Below are positions 51,012 to 62,649 of a DNA stretch of 64,000 nt, one piece after another. The stretch's first letter is position 1; the number at the start of each line of letters is the position of its first letter. The translations under genes and the position numbers were made by a program. This DNA comes from Nitzschia sp. DOCU1 (taxonomy: Eukaryota > Bacillariophyta > Bacillariophyceae > Bacillariales > Bacillariaceae), in assembly GCA_951394045.1 (NCBI GenBank), contig OX595987.1:1240001-1304000 (forward strand), read 5' to 3'. The notes under the pieces are model-generated. The model made no database searches and was not told where the DNA came from. It worked only from the letters and a program-made list of their open reading frames with translations.

Positions 51012-51256
51012 CTACTAGAGCGAGAAGAAGCACAGAGCACTTCGGCTGAATGACTGCTCTTTACTGCAAAATGGCGTCGGATTGCGATGCACGTCATTGA
51101 TGCAGTTAGTATCCGAGTCTATTAGAATATCCTTCGATATATTTTGTCTGGGCTTCACGGCAATGACAAGGCGACGATGCCGTCTAGTTCTGGACCCCCA
51201 GCAAAAGAACTGCTGTTAGACTAAATACTACGTCCTGTAAAAGTCTGATTTGAGTA

Positions 51257-52397
51257 TTACCATATCCACAGACACGTGTTCGTGCAAGAGGACGCAATCT
51301 GAGCGTACTTGGGATTGCAGGCTATTGCTGACACTGGGCCGACATGCCCTTCCAACGTTTTCACCAAATTTCCCGATTGAAGATTATAAACTTCAATCTT
51401 CCCTGCTTCCGTGCCCATCAATACACACTGATCATCTGGCGTAAAACAAGAAACGGTTCCTTTGGATGTCTTGGATTCAAAGATCCTTTGGATCGTCCCT
51501 TCGTAGCCGTCGAGAACAATGGCCAAGCCAGGCTCCGCCTGAACTAACATTTGGGCGCCATTTCCATTGAATGCTATTGACTTCCAAACCACCGAATCTA
51601 TGGTTGCATTTACTCGCTGCGCAGCCATCGCTTGCTCCAAATCCTTGGTCAAGACTTTCATTTCGGAGAATGCCCCACCCGTAAAGTTTCTGGCATCATA
51701 AAGATGAATAAACTGAGCAAATCGAGACCAGGAAGAAACAGAAAATGAGAATGCTAGATGGGGAGAGAAAATACAAGCCCGTGTTTCGCCACCACTTACG
51801 TTCCCCTGTTTTCCCGCCATTGCCGCCGTCACCGCAAACACCATCCCGGTGCAGTCAAACACGACATGTGGGTCGCCTTCGGATTGGCTTGGTAGATCCA
51901 TTTGACCAACACATCCAGCTTGTTGAACGTTCCACAGTCGTACTGTGCGATCTTTGCTGGCAGTAAGAAACATATCATCCGCTGGTGACATGCTAATATC
52001 TAGGATCTTATCGGAATGGCCTCGAAACTTTCGTAGAATCTTATTGTCGTACAGTGACCAGTAGTGGATTGCATGCTGCCCTTTCGAGGAGGAAAAGAGA
52101 ACAGAATGGTCGTGGTGCCTGCAAGGACGCAAAAGGGTGAATTGAAAGGATAAAACAATAGCCTACCCCCCAAAAAGTGGTTCGTACTCACGTGCTGGAT
52201 AGATTCGAGATTCCTTCCCGCTCGCATCGGAACGGTGGTTGCTCCAACTTTCCAGTTTGTCCATTGATCAGGTAAACCCTCGAGTCTCCTTCTGTCGCAG
52301 CAAAAAGGTGGACACCGTCACCGTGAAAGGACAGAGAAGATACCGCCGATTTGTGGGGAATGGAGGCGCCAATTTGAGGCCCATGAGCAAAGTCCAT
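51257..52397 (-). CDS. WD40 protein WDR82/Swd2 family
   Basis: Three exons, 52397-52192, 52118-51800 and 51712-51257, introns of 73 and 87 nt; 326 residues. Swd2/WDR82 is the WD40 subunit shared by the COMPASS H3K4 methyltransferase and the CPF/PNUTS transcription-termination complexes. Repeats follow the family text: HKSAVSSLSFHGDGVHLFAA, IHYWSLYDNKILRKFRGHSD, KILDISMSPADDMFLTASKD then RTVRLWNV, FIHLYDARNFTGGAFSEM, CFTPDDQCVLMGTEAGKIEV and GHVGPVSAIACNPKYAQIAS. The C-terminal SSCTNTCLWIW parallels ASACSNMAFWLP of WDR82. The ORF is open a few codons upstream without an ATG. Confidence 0.85.
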
Positions 52398-52908
52398 CGT
52401 TTCAACTTGCGTTACGTCCAACACAAGATACTAGCGTTTCTGGAGATTGGTGACTTTGGCGCGTGTTTCTTATTCACTGGTTCAAGTGGCACTGCGTAAC
52501 ACTAACATCGAGTGCAGTAATCAATGAGTGGCGATTGTTCAATAATATCTCATGGTCCCGTCGTCTCGTCTCGTTCGTTGTGGTGGTGGGAGAGTCAGTC
52601 CAGACGCCCATCGCCATCGTTCAAAATCGCGTGCTTTTCTGCGCGCGCCTACTTGCGCGCAGTGTGATTTGGTCGATCCAGTCGACCGAAGTGTACTGGT
52701 AAAACGTGACCGACGACTGATGACTGGCAGATTCCGAAAATCCCCTCTTTTCTCCCTCTCCCTCCGTCGGCGCTCCACGACACGCCACTCCCACCATGAA
52801 CAACAACAAGGCGAGAGGAAAAGAAAGGCACACAATTTCAACGCACATTTCATTTCTCAATCTTTGTAGTAGTAGCGGTATCTTTTTGCATTTGATTTGT
52901 CGTCGGAC
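52398..52908. promoter_or_regulatory. Divergent promoter region, WDR82 and BAR-PH genes
   Basis: About 510 bases between divergent starts; rich in CTC/TCC and GGTGG runs. Long overlapping ORFs on both strands at 52539-52971 cancel each other and none has protein-like features. Confidence 0.45.
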
Positions 52909-54600
52909 ATGACAAACGACGGCAAAACGCACTCGGGAAGCCCCTGGTCGCATCGCCCCGGTAGCGCCCAAGCTAGCAAAGGTTCCCCTTCGCCGTCTAG
53001 TGGCAGTAGAAACCCAAATGATGTTTCGTACGCTCAGCTGAAACAGTACGAAGCAACGCGCCGACTGGCCTACAGCTCCAAATTTGATTCCATGTCACTG
53101 TATTGGAAGAGTCACCGAGACTTGCTGGGTGCCGCACTTTCGGAAACGTCCCGCGCTCAACGTTTGGTTTTGGGTACTTGTGTGAGTTTCTTGTGTTTTG
53201 GCGACTACCTGACCGATCGTATCATGCTGACCTTTTTCTTTTTATTCTCTTGAAACAATCATAGCGAGCCCATCAAGTGTACGCCGATGCCATGTCAGCA
53301 ATGAGTGATGACGTATTCTTGGATGAAAAAGGAAATGTTGCCAATAAAAACCAGCAAAAACGCCTATGGCCTATTCGCATCGAAAAGTTGAATCAATCAA
53401 CACGTGGTACATCGCTCGTGGCGGAAATACGCGAGGGACAACAGGAAGTGGCCGAGAAATTTGGGGAAAATGCCAAAAATATGGACGAGGAAATCGCGGA
53501 TGCAATCGGGGCTCTATTAGAGGACGTGAAACAACAATTTTCAACCACGGAAGAACTAGGGAGCTCCATATTGTCCGAGCTGGAGAAAACAGAGTCTGAA
53601 GTGACGGCAGCTTGGGGGCGGTATTTGTCGCAAAGTGACATGATTGCCAAAACGGGGTCTCTTTCTCCTTCCCACCAAGAGACGGCACCAAACGGTACCA
53701 TGTATGACACTTGGGTACGTAGAATTCGTTCGAGGCTCTGCTGGCGACACAACTTTCGACTTGGTGGAACGAAACTTATCCATGATTGCACCCTTTCATC
53801 TTTTTACATAGATTGTGGAGACCCAATATCGAGTTGCCGTTGCTTACCAAAATACAGCATGGGATAAAGGAAGCGCTCAGCTTGATGAACTGTTCCGCAA
53901 AGTGAGGCAGGAGGAAATAAATCGAAGGATGAATCTGAGAGAATTCTTGGTCGCCTTTGCGCAACGACAACAACGTTTATTCCTAAGTTTACCAGGTATC
54001 CATACGTCAGTGCTGGAGCAATTGGTCGGGAAGGAGGTTTCGCGAGAAGAAATAGAACGAAATGTCCGAGCGGCTGTAAAGGACAAAATTACCATCGCGT
54101 CGGATATTAGCAAAAACGGTGGCCCTCCGCTAGAATCGCCTTTGACAAGTGATCTGCTATCCAAAGCCAAAGTGGTTGAACGAAGAGGGTTGTCTCCGGG
54201 AGCTGAATGGATAGTTTCTCTGGCCGTCATGACGGCAGATTCGTACTTGCACTTTTTCGATTTGGAGGATTCTCGCATCTCGCTCTCGTCAACCCCCGAA
54301 GCAGCTTTCCAAGTTCTAATGCCGAGTGTTGTTGTACCTACGGCGGAAAATGTGCTCTTGGGAAAAGCAAATTTTGCCAAGGGCTGGACTGACACCCTTA
54401 CTCCGACGGAATCAATAATTTTGGCCAGGTGCCTTCTCCAAAGTAGTGCGGACACAGTTTTTTCCATCACCGAGAAAGGTGGGGGTACAACTGCCGCGTC
54501 AAAGATGTTTGGCAAGTTGGTCGACAAGAAAATTCAGATTCGAACCCAAACAAGGGCCGACAGAGATGACTGGATAAATATCTTGACGTCCCAGTGCTAG
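52909..54600 (+). CDS. BAR-like coiled-coil protein with C-terminal PH domain
   Basis: Three exons, 52909-53181, 53265-53714 and 53812-54600, introns of 83 and 97 nt; about 503 residues. The N-terminal 45 residues are disordered (Ser, Pro, Gly). A long helical region from about 46 to 320 (YWKSHRDLLGAALSETSRAQ, EIREGQQEVAEKFGENAKNM, DELFRKVRQEEINRRMNLRE then FLVAFAQRQQRLF) fits a BAR or F-BAR dimer that senses membrane curvature. The C-terminal 130 residues end like a PH domain: AVMTADSYLHFFDLED, then IQIRTQTRADRDDWINILTS with the conserved Trp. Likely role: membrane remodelling in endocytosis or traffic. BAR subclass cannot be settled by eye. Confidence 0.68.
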
Positions 54601-54866
54601 ACCTATGTTGGGAGCCGCATCGGCCTCGAACCGTGGCGAAGTCGTCCAGTATCGAGCGACGAATTCGATAATCCATTCTTTAGACTACTTTCTTTTTGAA
54701 TATTCCAGGCTATTGGGCTTAAAGTACAGGCATGTTGGGTCGTAGATCGTTTTCCATTTTGACATGTTCGCAAACTACTTCCGCTGTAGTCAGATATTCC
54801 TGGTGTGGTCCCCACCCCCACGAAACAATCGATCTCATCCGTACGAGGTCACAGCAGCCTACTTTA

Positions 54867-57188
54867 CTAATGTTGCACTCTCACCAGGTCATATGCACTG
54901 GCAGCCGCACGAAGTGGTGCACTCTGTAAGATAAGTTCAGGAGATTCGAGCCAATCCTGATAGTTCTGCGACAGGCATTTCCAGATGGGGGCGAGACGTG
55001 CAGCAGCCTCTTGATTGGCCGAAAGCGACGAGAGGAAATACAGATAGGTTTCAGAGAGAAAGCCGAGAATAGTTCTGCCAAGATTCTGAAACTCGGTTTC
55101 CGACGCCTTTTGAAGAGCGGGCAACCACACCTCAAGCATGTTGAGAATCATCCTTTGGATCCAGATGGACTGTTGGCTGCGAGCAAATAAAAGCGCGTCT
55201 TCCACTCTCTCGTTTGTCGCACCCTGGAAGTTATCAGAAGAAACATAGTTCGCAACTTTCACAACGGGGATTGATAAAGATTGCAGAACACTTGCCCCGG
55301 CACTAGAAATGGTGCCACAAAGGTCCTTGGAAGATTGTGAATCAACTCCCATTTTGTTGACAATTTCTGGAATGGACCCACCGAAAAGATCGGACAACTG
55401 CTTCGATAGAAACAAGGTGGAAGGATGGTCTCGAAGCAGATCCCGAAGAAATGGTAGAAACTGCTTTTTGAATGCAGCTTCCATGGCAGAGCTGGCGCTA
55501 GCAGAGTCTGGATCTCCTTCGTCTTGAGATATCGTGATCGAGTTGGGAAATAGTGATTGATCCAATGAAATGTCTTCGTCACTTTTCAAAAGCCCTCGTA
55601 CCCACTTGGATCGGCATAATTCCACTTGGTCAAAGACGTGGGCAAGAGCAGCAAGGCTGAGATTGGCGTAGCACTGACGACTTTCGCCCGGGTATTCCTT
55701 CTTCCATGTATCAAATGTTTCCTCCAGTTTGCTGGGCGAAGCATATTCCTCGTCCAAGTCGTCCAGAGCTACACGTAGTGCTTCTTGCAAAATATCAAAT
55801 CGTTTGTCTGTCGGTTCCTCTGTTGTCCACAAGTATTCTAGGATATCACCCACATTGCCGCCTCGTTGAACTATCGCGTCCGCCCGTTCTCTTCGTCGGC
55901 GGCATCGATTTTCTCTATCACGGCGAAGCTGCGAACCAATATCACGACCAAATTCATCAAGCTGCGCTTGCGTCTCTTCGGTGCTCGTGTCTGGCGGCGG
56001 TCTCCCCAACACTCGATCCAAACGCTGGAACTCGCGTAGAGTGACGCATACGTCGTCTTGCCAATGAATCCATTCTTGATGGGCAGTTTCAAACTGTAGA
56101 GAAATCATATCCAAAATAGACTTGAGTATTGGCTCCACCTTTTCGTCCAAGTCTCGCAGAGCGCCTACCCACATGGCCAGCTCGTATCGCAACTTTTGGT
56201 AGTCGCCGCATGCCTTGCCAGACTCCTCAATGGACGCCTGCTGCCGCTGTTTGTCCGCTCGAGTTTGCGCTAGATCTGCTTCTCGTCGCATAATGGCATT
56301 TCCCAGATCTTCTTCGCGTGCTGACAAATTCTGCACCGTTTCCATAAGATTCTCCCGAAGCATGTCCAATGTCGGAGCACTTACTGGTGGCCGGGAAACT
56401 GGCTTGCTGGATTTTGCCGCATATTGAATGCCAGCTCGCCTAGCTACCTGTTCCTCCCAATCGTTGTCATCCGGATCTTCCAGAATTATCGGCTTGGCTG
56501 TCTCCTCGTCCACGATGGGAGCATCATCATGATCATCTATGACCTCTGGAATGTCATCATGCAGTGAAATATAATTCTCTTCGTTTCGACTAGTGGTAGC
56601 TATAGTGGGCAAAGAGTCGCCACCCCCCAGGCTTTCAATGGGTGTTTCTTGCAACTCCTTTGGCTTTTCTATGGACTGCGCGGCCTTGAGTGCCTCCAAC
56701 GCTTTCTTGCCATATGCCGGCGACTCGTGGTCGGACGTCTCCTGTTGCACATCTGGCATTGCGATATCATCCCCGTCTTCATCAATCACCATGGTCATTC
56801 CCCCAAACCCAAGGGCCTTGCTTCGATGCTTCTTCCTTTTCGGCTTCTTGTTGTTGTCGCCCGACTCGTTTTCGTTTTCCTGATCCTCGTCCCCGGACGA
56901 GCGCGACATTAAATTTGCGCCTCGTTTGTTGTTAAGAGATCGACTTCCTTCCTTTCGTGTCTTTTGACTCACAAACGATTTTTGATCCTTGCGCCTGCGA
57001 ATTACCACGACGGGAGCTTCTTCTTCTTCTTCTTCTTCGTCTTTCTCGTTATCTTGCCGTCTCAACGACGGGATTGGCCCCTGTTCCTCGGACGATTCAC
57101 CACCACCGTCGCCATTATCATCAACATCATCTTTTCGTCGGAGCACTCCGCGATGAATCTTGGGCTTGCGCTTTGTTTGACGAAACAT
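54867..57188 (-). CDS. GCFC-domain protein, PAXBP1/GCF1/ILP1 family
   Basis: Single exon, 773 residues from MFRQTKRKPKIHRGVLRRK, the basic start usual in the family; the frame is open upstream without support. Order: basic/acidic disordered region with poly-Glu and RRRKDQKS, LGFGGMTMVIDEDGDD (about 160), EDPDDNDWEEQVARRAGIQY (about 250-270, like the I..AR..R region before the coiled coil), coiled coil 290-345 (LSAREEDLGNAIMRREADLA), and the GCFC domain from about 400, with DEEYASPSKLEETFDTWKKE and YPGESRQCYANLSLAALAHV near 520-560. Family members work in spliceosome disassembly or transcription. No introns in 2.3 kb. Confidence 0.78.
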   Translation of the reverse strand: MFRQTKRKPKIHRGVLRRKDDVDDNGDGGGESSEEQGPIPSLRRQDNEKDEEEEEEEAPVVVIRRRKDQKSFVSQKTRKEGSRSLNNKRGANLMSRSSGDEDQENENESGDNNKKPKRKKHRSKALGFGGMTMVIDEDGDDIAMPDVQQETSDHESPAYGKKALEALKAAQSIEKPKELQETPIESLGGGDSLPTIATTSRNEENYISLHDDIPEVIDDHDDAPIVDEETAKPIILEDPDDNDWEEQVARRAGIQYAAKSSKPVSRPPVSAPTLDMLRENLMETVQNLSAREEDLGNAIMRREADLAQTRADKQRQQASIEESGKACGDYQKLRYELAMWVGALRDLDEKVEPILKSILDMISLQFETAHQEWIHWQDDVCVTLREFQRLDRVLGRPPPDTSTEETQAQLDEFGRDIGSQLRRDRENRCRRRRERADAIVQRGGNVGDILEYLWTTEEPTDKRFDILQEALRVALDDLDEEYASPSKLEETFDTWKKEYPGESRQCYANLSLAALAHVFDQVELCRSKWVRGLLKSDEDISLDQSLFPNSITISQDEGDPDSASASSAMEAAFKKQFLPFLRDLLRDHPSTLFLSKQLSDLFGGSIPEIVNKMGVDSQSSKDLCGTISSAGASVLQSLSIPVVKVANYVSSDNFQGATNERVEDALLFARSQQSIWIQRMILNMLEVWLPALQKASETEFQNLGRTILGFLSETYLYFLSSLSANQEAAARLAPIWKCLSQNYQDWLESPELILQSAPLRAAASAYDLVRVQH

Positions 57189-57522
57189 GACATGCACTCG
57201 TAATTCGCCTTGGGGTTGTAGTGTCGATACTACAATAATGGCATCTCCTCGGAACGAGAGAGCTTTTTCATTGCGGCGAGTCACTAAGTTGGGTGGCCAC
57301 CATCGTCGTGGAACGCACAAAATATGGCCAAAGTTTCATTTGTAGTCGATCTGGTCCTCTGCGCGCCGTTTGCGACGTCTGTCCATCCCTCAGCAGTCTA
57401 TTTGAGCTACCGGCATCGAAAACTTGCTTCCACCGCGCCGACGACCATACATAGTTTGTGGTTGTCTGCCATGAGAATCCATTGAGATTGTCACATTGTT
57501 GGCTGTTGTCGACCCTTTGATC
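57189..57522. promoter_or_regulatory. Divergent promoter region, GCFC and SpoU genes
   Basis: About 330 bases between divergent starts. No gene or repeat seen. Confidence 0.4.
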
Positions 57523-58416
57523 ATGGAAGACAGTGATGCCTTACATCAATCGGATGATCTTCCTCAAGTAACAGTTTTGATTGAAAATCCAAGCAAATCC
57601 AACAACTGGGGGCCACTCCTTCGGTGTTGCACCGCCTTTGGCATCCAACAAATCGTTGCCGTCGGTTTTGACAAGTGCGCCGTTCGAGGCTCTCATGGAG
57701 CGTCTCGACACGTCGATATCCTGGCGTTTCATGATCATGCAACCGCCGTCAAGACTTTGAAGGATGAATGGGGATTTACGATAGTGGGCGTGTTACAAGG
57801 CGCTCCCGATGCCTACGATTCCAATGGATATCAAGTACAATGCAGTGCCAAAGAAGGCACGGGAGAAATCGTCGTGCACGTAAGACACCCTGGCACATTA
57901 CTGGAAAATTCCGCAGAAGCAGCAATGTTGTCGTTACCAAAGTCTCTACCTCTTCATTGCCGGCCATTTACAAAGCGAACGTGTCTCGCCGTTGGAAAGC
58001 GTGCAAAGGGCTTGTCGCTGTCATTGGCGAAAGTGTGTGATGCCTTTGTGCATATACCCATCCAGGGACTGTCAGACGAGGCTAGTGACTGTGACAGCGG
58101 TGGGTTCGGTGTGGATGCTACATGGTTATCGGTAGAAGCAGGTATGAGCATTGTTCTTCATGAGTTTGCCTTGTGGGCAGGTTATGGGCGTCAGAACAAG
58201 GGTTCCGATGGCAAGATTGTCCACTATCAGGGACAGAAATACCACGTCGAAAGTAAACTAAAAGGCGAAGCTAGCAACGATGAGCGAGTCCGGAAGCAAA
58301 TGGAACGTGAGGCCCAAAGGGAAGAGAGCGTCCGTGACGACAATAACGTACTAGGAGATGTGTTTGGGTCGTCGGACCAACCAAGGCTACTCGGCGACGA
58401 CGCAGGTGACTACTAA
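57523..58416 (+). CDS. SpoU/TrmH-family RNA 2'-O-methyltransferase
   Basis: Single exon, 297 residues from ATG 57523 (MEDSDALHQSDDLPQ). SPOUT trefoil-knot enzymes methylate ribose 2'-OH of tRNA or rRNA with SAM. Motif 1 is LIENPSKSNNWGPLLRCCTA (Asn in NPSKSNN, normally N-x-G-x-I-R), motif 2 is KRTCLAVGKRAKGLSLSL, and motif 3 is FVHIPIQG followed by WLSVEAGMSIVLHEFALWAG. The Ser/Asn-rich knot region is intact, though the family Arg in motif 1 is displaced (LLRCC). The C-terminal 60 residues are charged and helical (RVRKQMEREAQREESVR). The substrate RNA cannot be named. No organelle leader seen. Confidence 0.78.
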   Translation: MEDSDALHQSDDLPQVTVLIENPSKSNNWGPLLRCCTAFGIQQIVAVGFDKCAVRGSHGASRHVDILAFHDHATAVKTLKDEWGFTIVGVLQGAPDAYDSNGYQVQCSAKEGTGEIVVHVRHPGTLLENSAEAAMLSLPKSLPLHCRPFTKRTCLAVGKRAKGLSLSLAKVCDAFVHIPIQGLSDEASDCDSGGFGVDATWLSVEAGMSIVLHEFALWAGYGRQNKGSDGKIVHYQGQKYHVESKLKGEASNDERVRKQMEREAQREESVRDDNNVLGDVFGSSDQPRLLGDDAGDY

Positions 58417-58478
58417 TAAGCACTAGCACTGTATACTATGCCTTCTATGCAAAAGTTTTCTTTTTATTTTCATGGAGC

Positions 58479-60195
58479 TTATTGTAAAAGTTTCTTGTAA
58501 TCACCAGAAGCCTCGTGTTCTCGCAGCTTGTACCCCAGAACGAGTTGCCAGAGCGCTAGCTGTTGCAAGGCAGACCCGGGAATTTCCATCTGCATTTGCG
58601 CCTTTTCTGCATCCGTCGCCACCTTTTTGGCCTTTCCGCTGTCCCCACCTTCCAGAACAAAATCAACCAGTCGCTTCATTGTCTCTACAATTTCGGGGCT
58701 GATTCCTTCGGTCAGCGCTTTGACATCGCCTTGCCGAGATGCAATATATCTAGTAATGTCCATGCTTCCTTCATCTGGACCTCCCATAATGCCATTGGGG
58801 CCGATTCCATTCCTACCACCGGGTAGCATGCCCATTGGATCTCCCTGGGGCATCTCATCTCCGAGCGCTTCTCTCCGAAGTGCCTCCTTGAGCATTCGAG
58901 CTTCCGCCTTCAGACTTTCCACGTAGTCTTTCGCATCAACTTCTACCACGTTACCGTCTTCTAGCTCAATTTCGATGGTTCCTGAAACGGTGCGGTGTCA
59001 GATAAACAAACTAAGGAATATTCGACGAGATATCCAAATCTGCGCACACTTACCTGAAACATCCGTGTTGATGTCGATAACTTCGTCGTCATCATCATCA
59101 TCCTCGTCATCGTCCAAGTCGACACCCAGCAACGCGGCCGCTGCACTGCTCTTGTCTCGTTGAGTAGCCACCGCCGAACCCAAGCCCTTCTCGAATTCTT
59201 CCCAACTGACTTTTCCGTCATTATTTTGATCAAAGAATTGCATAAAAGCATCGATTTCCACCTGCGGGGCTTTTCCACCATAGACATCATCAAAAAGATG
59301 TCGGATTTCGGAAGACTCAATGTATCCAGATCCATCACTGTCCAAACGTTCAAAGGCCGCCCGGTAGTCGTTCACAGTGGCCTTGCCTTTTAGCTGGAGC
59401 AAATCTTTGAGCGCCAAGACGTACTCTGCATTTCGGAAGAGATAGCCAGTCATTTGCAACTGAAAACACAATGAACCAATCTTTTCACCGCTAGCTTTGA
59501 CCAGAGTTTCCACACCCATTGCTGGACTTGACAATCCTGAAGGAACAAAAGCGACGAAACCACATTAGCTACGCATAATCTCACGATGGCAAATACAGTA
59601 GCCCAACAATGCCCAAAGTACACATACCTCCCAACAATGAGCTCACTGCTCCACTCATTGCTTGTACCGTCTGTGGATTTGCCGACGTGACAAACTTGCC
59701 AATGAGCTGATTGGGCGTTTGAGAACTCATGAGACGGAACAACGCGTGCGAAGGGTCCTGTGACTTTCCAGTTTCCACATCTTCCACCCTCTGACGAAGT
59801 TTTCCCAAGGCACCACCCCAGTCTTCAAAGGTTGTTAACTTGCCGGCATCCAGCATGGCAAGGGCTGACGACTCCTTTGGTAACTTTTCTTCAAATTCTT
59901 CCTTGGCGGTCGCCAAGTACGGGTCCGCCTGTTCTTCTTCCTCATCCTCATCCTCCTCTTCTTCTTCTTCCTCTTCTTCACCTTCGTCATCGTCTCCTCC
60001 TACAATAATAATGAAGGATTCTCCAGGGGGCATGGAATGCAATCTAATGTCGAGTGGAAAGGCGGCCGGTTGACCGATGGCTGGTCTCGAGATGTGCCGC
60101 GTAAACGCCGGACCGGGAACAAACGCCGACACCCACACGCGACTCGTTATTAAAAGCGACAGAAGCGATCCCAGTAGATTGATGGAAGTTGTCAT
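58479..60195 (-). CDS. Plastid DUF760 - EF-hand - DUF760 protein
   Basis: Three exons, 60195-59628, 59536-59054 and 58981-58479, introns of 91 and 72 nt, both phase 1; 517 residues. Leader MTTSINLLGSLLSLLITSRVWVSA|FVPGP has the ASAF-type plastid junction. After a poly-Glu/Asp stretch (about 68-88) comes a first DUF760-like unit: HALFRLMSSQTPNQLIGKFV to LQMTGYLFRNAEYVLALKDL. Then two EF-hands, DSDGSGYIESSEI and DQNNDGKVSWEEF, both with complete calcium-loop residues, an Asp-rich spacer, and a second DUF760 unit (MDITRYIASRQGDVKALTEG to ALWQLVLGYKLREHE). DUF760 is known from plant and algal plastid proteins without assigned chemistry. Calcium control of it is inference. Confidence 0.82.
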
Positions 60196-60638
60196 TGGAT
60201 TAGTCTATGTACAGGCTTGCGAAAACTAAATAGTGAAATAGAATTTGAAACGAAGGATGCAATAGATGACGCTCCGCCTGTCTTGCTGACTCCCATCATC
60301 GTCGTGCTTCCATCGATTTTCTCGTTTTCTTCTTCCGAAATTCTCGGGATGCGACGCAGGATGATGTGGCCCTTTTGCGCGTGGCGCGCCGCGTGGAGCT
60401 TGAAGTGCAATCATTCGTGTCAGGACTCAAAGCGTGACTCGGAATTGCCACCAACATGCGATCGGCGCGCGAGATCCAAAATGGATCGGCACCGCCGAGC
60501 TTGTGCTGGCCATCATTGACACCACTCATCAACGATCGACTGCATCCACTTCAACAGTCATCTTAACCTTTGTCTGCAAAGCTGCTCGTACCCCCCGTTC
60601 TTCTCTATCGTCGTCAAGGAAAGATAGAGAGCATCATT
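60196..60638. promoter_or_regulatory. Divergent promoter region, DUF760 and PIP-kinase genes
   Basis: About 440 bases between divergent starts; no gene or repeat seen. Short overlapping ORFs on both strands are left out. Confidence 0.4.
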
Positions 60639-62580
60639 ATGATTTGGATCGATGTCGCCATGAAGACGGCGGCGTTGGCATCGGCCATCATTGCAACGTT
60701 GAGAGCTGGATCCCGCGTGGCATATCTATTGGAGCACGACGGCATTGGAATCATGGAGGGACCAGCCATTCAAAGCACCAACGAAACATATCCTCTTTTT
60801 GAACTTTCCGAGGCGTTTCGACATTGTGTTCGGCTGACCATTGTTCCGGATCAATATGAAAATGTCGAAACCAAAAGGAAGCCTGTAAACACGGTCGTAG
60901 AGCCATATCCTTTATCACCAAGGCCCTATCTGGCAGCAAAAGAAGAAACAAAAGAGACCGAGAAGACGAGTGAGGGAGACGTATCGAATGGTTCGGATGC
61001 AATTGTGCAAATTGACGCTAGTAGCCAATCCAAGCTTTCATTTTGGAGGACAGTTGCAGATACCTTTGGTAAAATTCCATCGTCGGTGTCGTACACGGGG
61101 AAGTATCTTGCCATTACACCGCAGATTGCTTCCTACTGGACTAGTAAACTTTGGAACTGGAAGCGGGAAGAAGCTGAACAGAGTGATCTGGAGGAAGAAG
61201 GTAAGGAGGACATTGCTATTGAATCTGTCGAAGCTACCGAAGTGATCTGACCATGAATCGTCGCGGGGAAGACTGGGACTGGAATTGGTCGACAGAGGGA
61301 GAACTCCGCTTTAACGCGACAACAACATCCAAAGATGGAACACCCGAGACAATAACAAGAGTTGCAGAGTTATCGGTATTCGCTCCGAATACATTCCAAC
61401 ATTTGCGAAATTCAATATTTGGCATTGATGAAGCCGACTATCGTCGATCTATATTCGGATCGGGGCCTTTCGTATCGTTCCAGAGTAACTCAAAAGGTGC
61501 TGCACGAGTTGGTGGGGTCTTCTTCTTTACTAGGGATGGTGCCTATATGGTCAAGACAATCAAGGTTAGTTTATGTGATCCGGGGCAATTCGAGCGAACA
61601 GAGGAGTATTCCTCACCAGCTTTTGACGATAGAAAGAAGAAGCCAAAACATTTCTGAATATGCTACCAAAGTATCACAAGCATATGAAACGCTATGCTCG
61701 AACTTCGTTGCTGACTCGATTTTGTGGCATGTATGGAGTACGGATATACGACGAGGGTTCACTGGATCATGGTCAGCTCCAAATATTCGTAGTGATGAAT
61801 GCAGTCTTTCCTGCAGAAGCATCTCGGTTCATTTCGCAACGATTCGATTTGAAAGGATCAACAGTTGGTAGAGAAGTTTCAGAAGAGGAACTTAAGAAGA
61901 AAGGCAGCGACGCTGTGTTGAAAGATTTAGATTTGGCGCGGGAAGTTCAGATTGTCAAATCTATGGAAAAGGGAAAACAAAAGGCTAACGAATATGGACT
62001 AGCCATTGGGGCCCACGCTAAATCGGCGCTGTTATCACAACTACGGGATGATGTCAAATTGTTGGTGGACTGCCAGGTCATGGACTACAGTCTTTTGGTG
62101 GGAGTTGTCGATATGGAAGAGTTCCTTCACTTTGATCGGTCCTCGCGGAGGGCTTTAAATGCCTTGAAGCAGGTCGGGCGCAGATACGCTACCAGCAAAA
62201 AGTTTGAAGAACGTGCTTTGTGGGCTATGGGAGCACCGCTGCGGTTGCTTAGTGCTCCACCCGTCTTCATTGCAACACAAACATGCTCCTTGGCTCACAA
62301 GACGCTTGCTTCGATAGTCACGCTTCCCCTTCCCTACTATGGTTCAGGGGAATGCGGAGTAGATGGTGGCCTACTTTCAGTCTTTCATGGCTCTCGCAAC
62401 GGAAAGCGAGCATTGTACTACATGGGATTGATCGACTTTTTGCAGCCGTGGACAACGAGAAAAGTCATCGAGAGACAGCTGAAGGGCCTAATGGGCTACG
62501 ATACGAATGCAATCAGCTGTGTAACACCTGAAGAATACGCGGACCGTTTCCTCGCATTTTTGGACGCACATCTCAGTTAA
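60639..62580 (+). CDS. Phosphatidylinositol phosphate kinase with N-terminal extension
   Basis: Three exons, 60639-61200, 61272-61564 and 61633-62580, introns of 71 and 68 nt; about 600 residues. PIPK adds a phosphate to phosphoinositide phosphates at membranes. Kinase motifs: VFAPNTFQHLRNSIFGIDEA (about 225), GVFFFTRDGAYMVKTIK (catalytic Lys), LNMLPKYHKHMKRYARTSLL, RFDLKGSTVGREV, CQVMDYSLLVGVVD, YYMGLIDFLQPWTTRKVIER (IID motif) and the C-terminal VTPEEYADRFLAFLD. Upstream, a 187-codon frame (MIWIDVAMKTAALASAIIAT start) ends in TGA only 3 bases before another ATG in a second frame. A GTAAGG donor at 61201 and a GGGGAAG acceptor restore the frame as EEED|WDWNW, so I read one gene. The acceptor is weak. 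Without the join these would be two overlapping transcripts. Confidence 0.75.
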
Positions 62581-62649
62581 TCTAGAAAGCGAGAAGCTAC
62601 GGCATATATACATCCAGTTTCTGGCAGTTTCCAATATCGGTTGTCGCAA

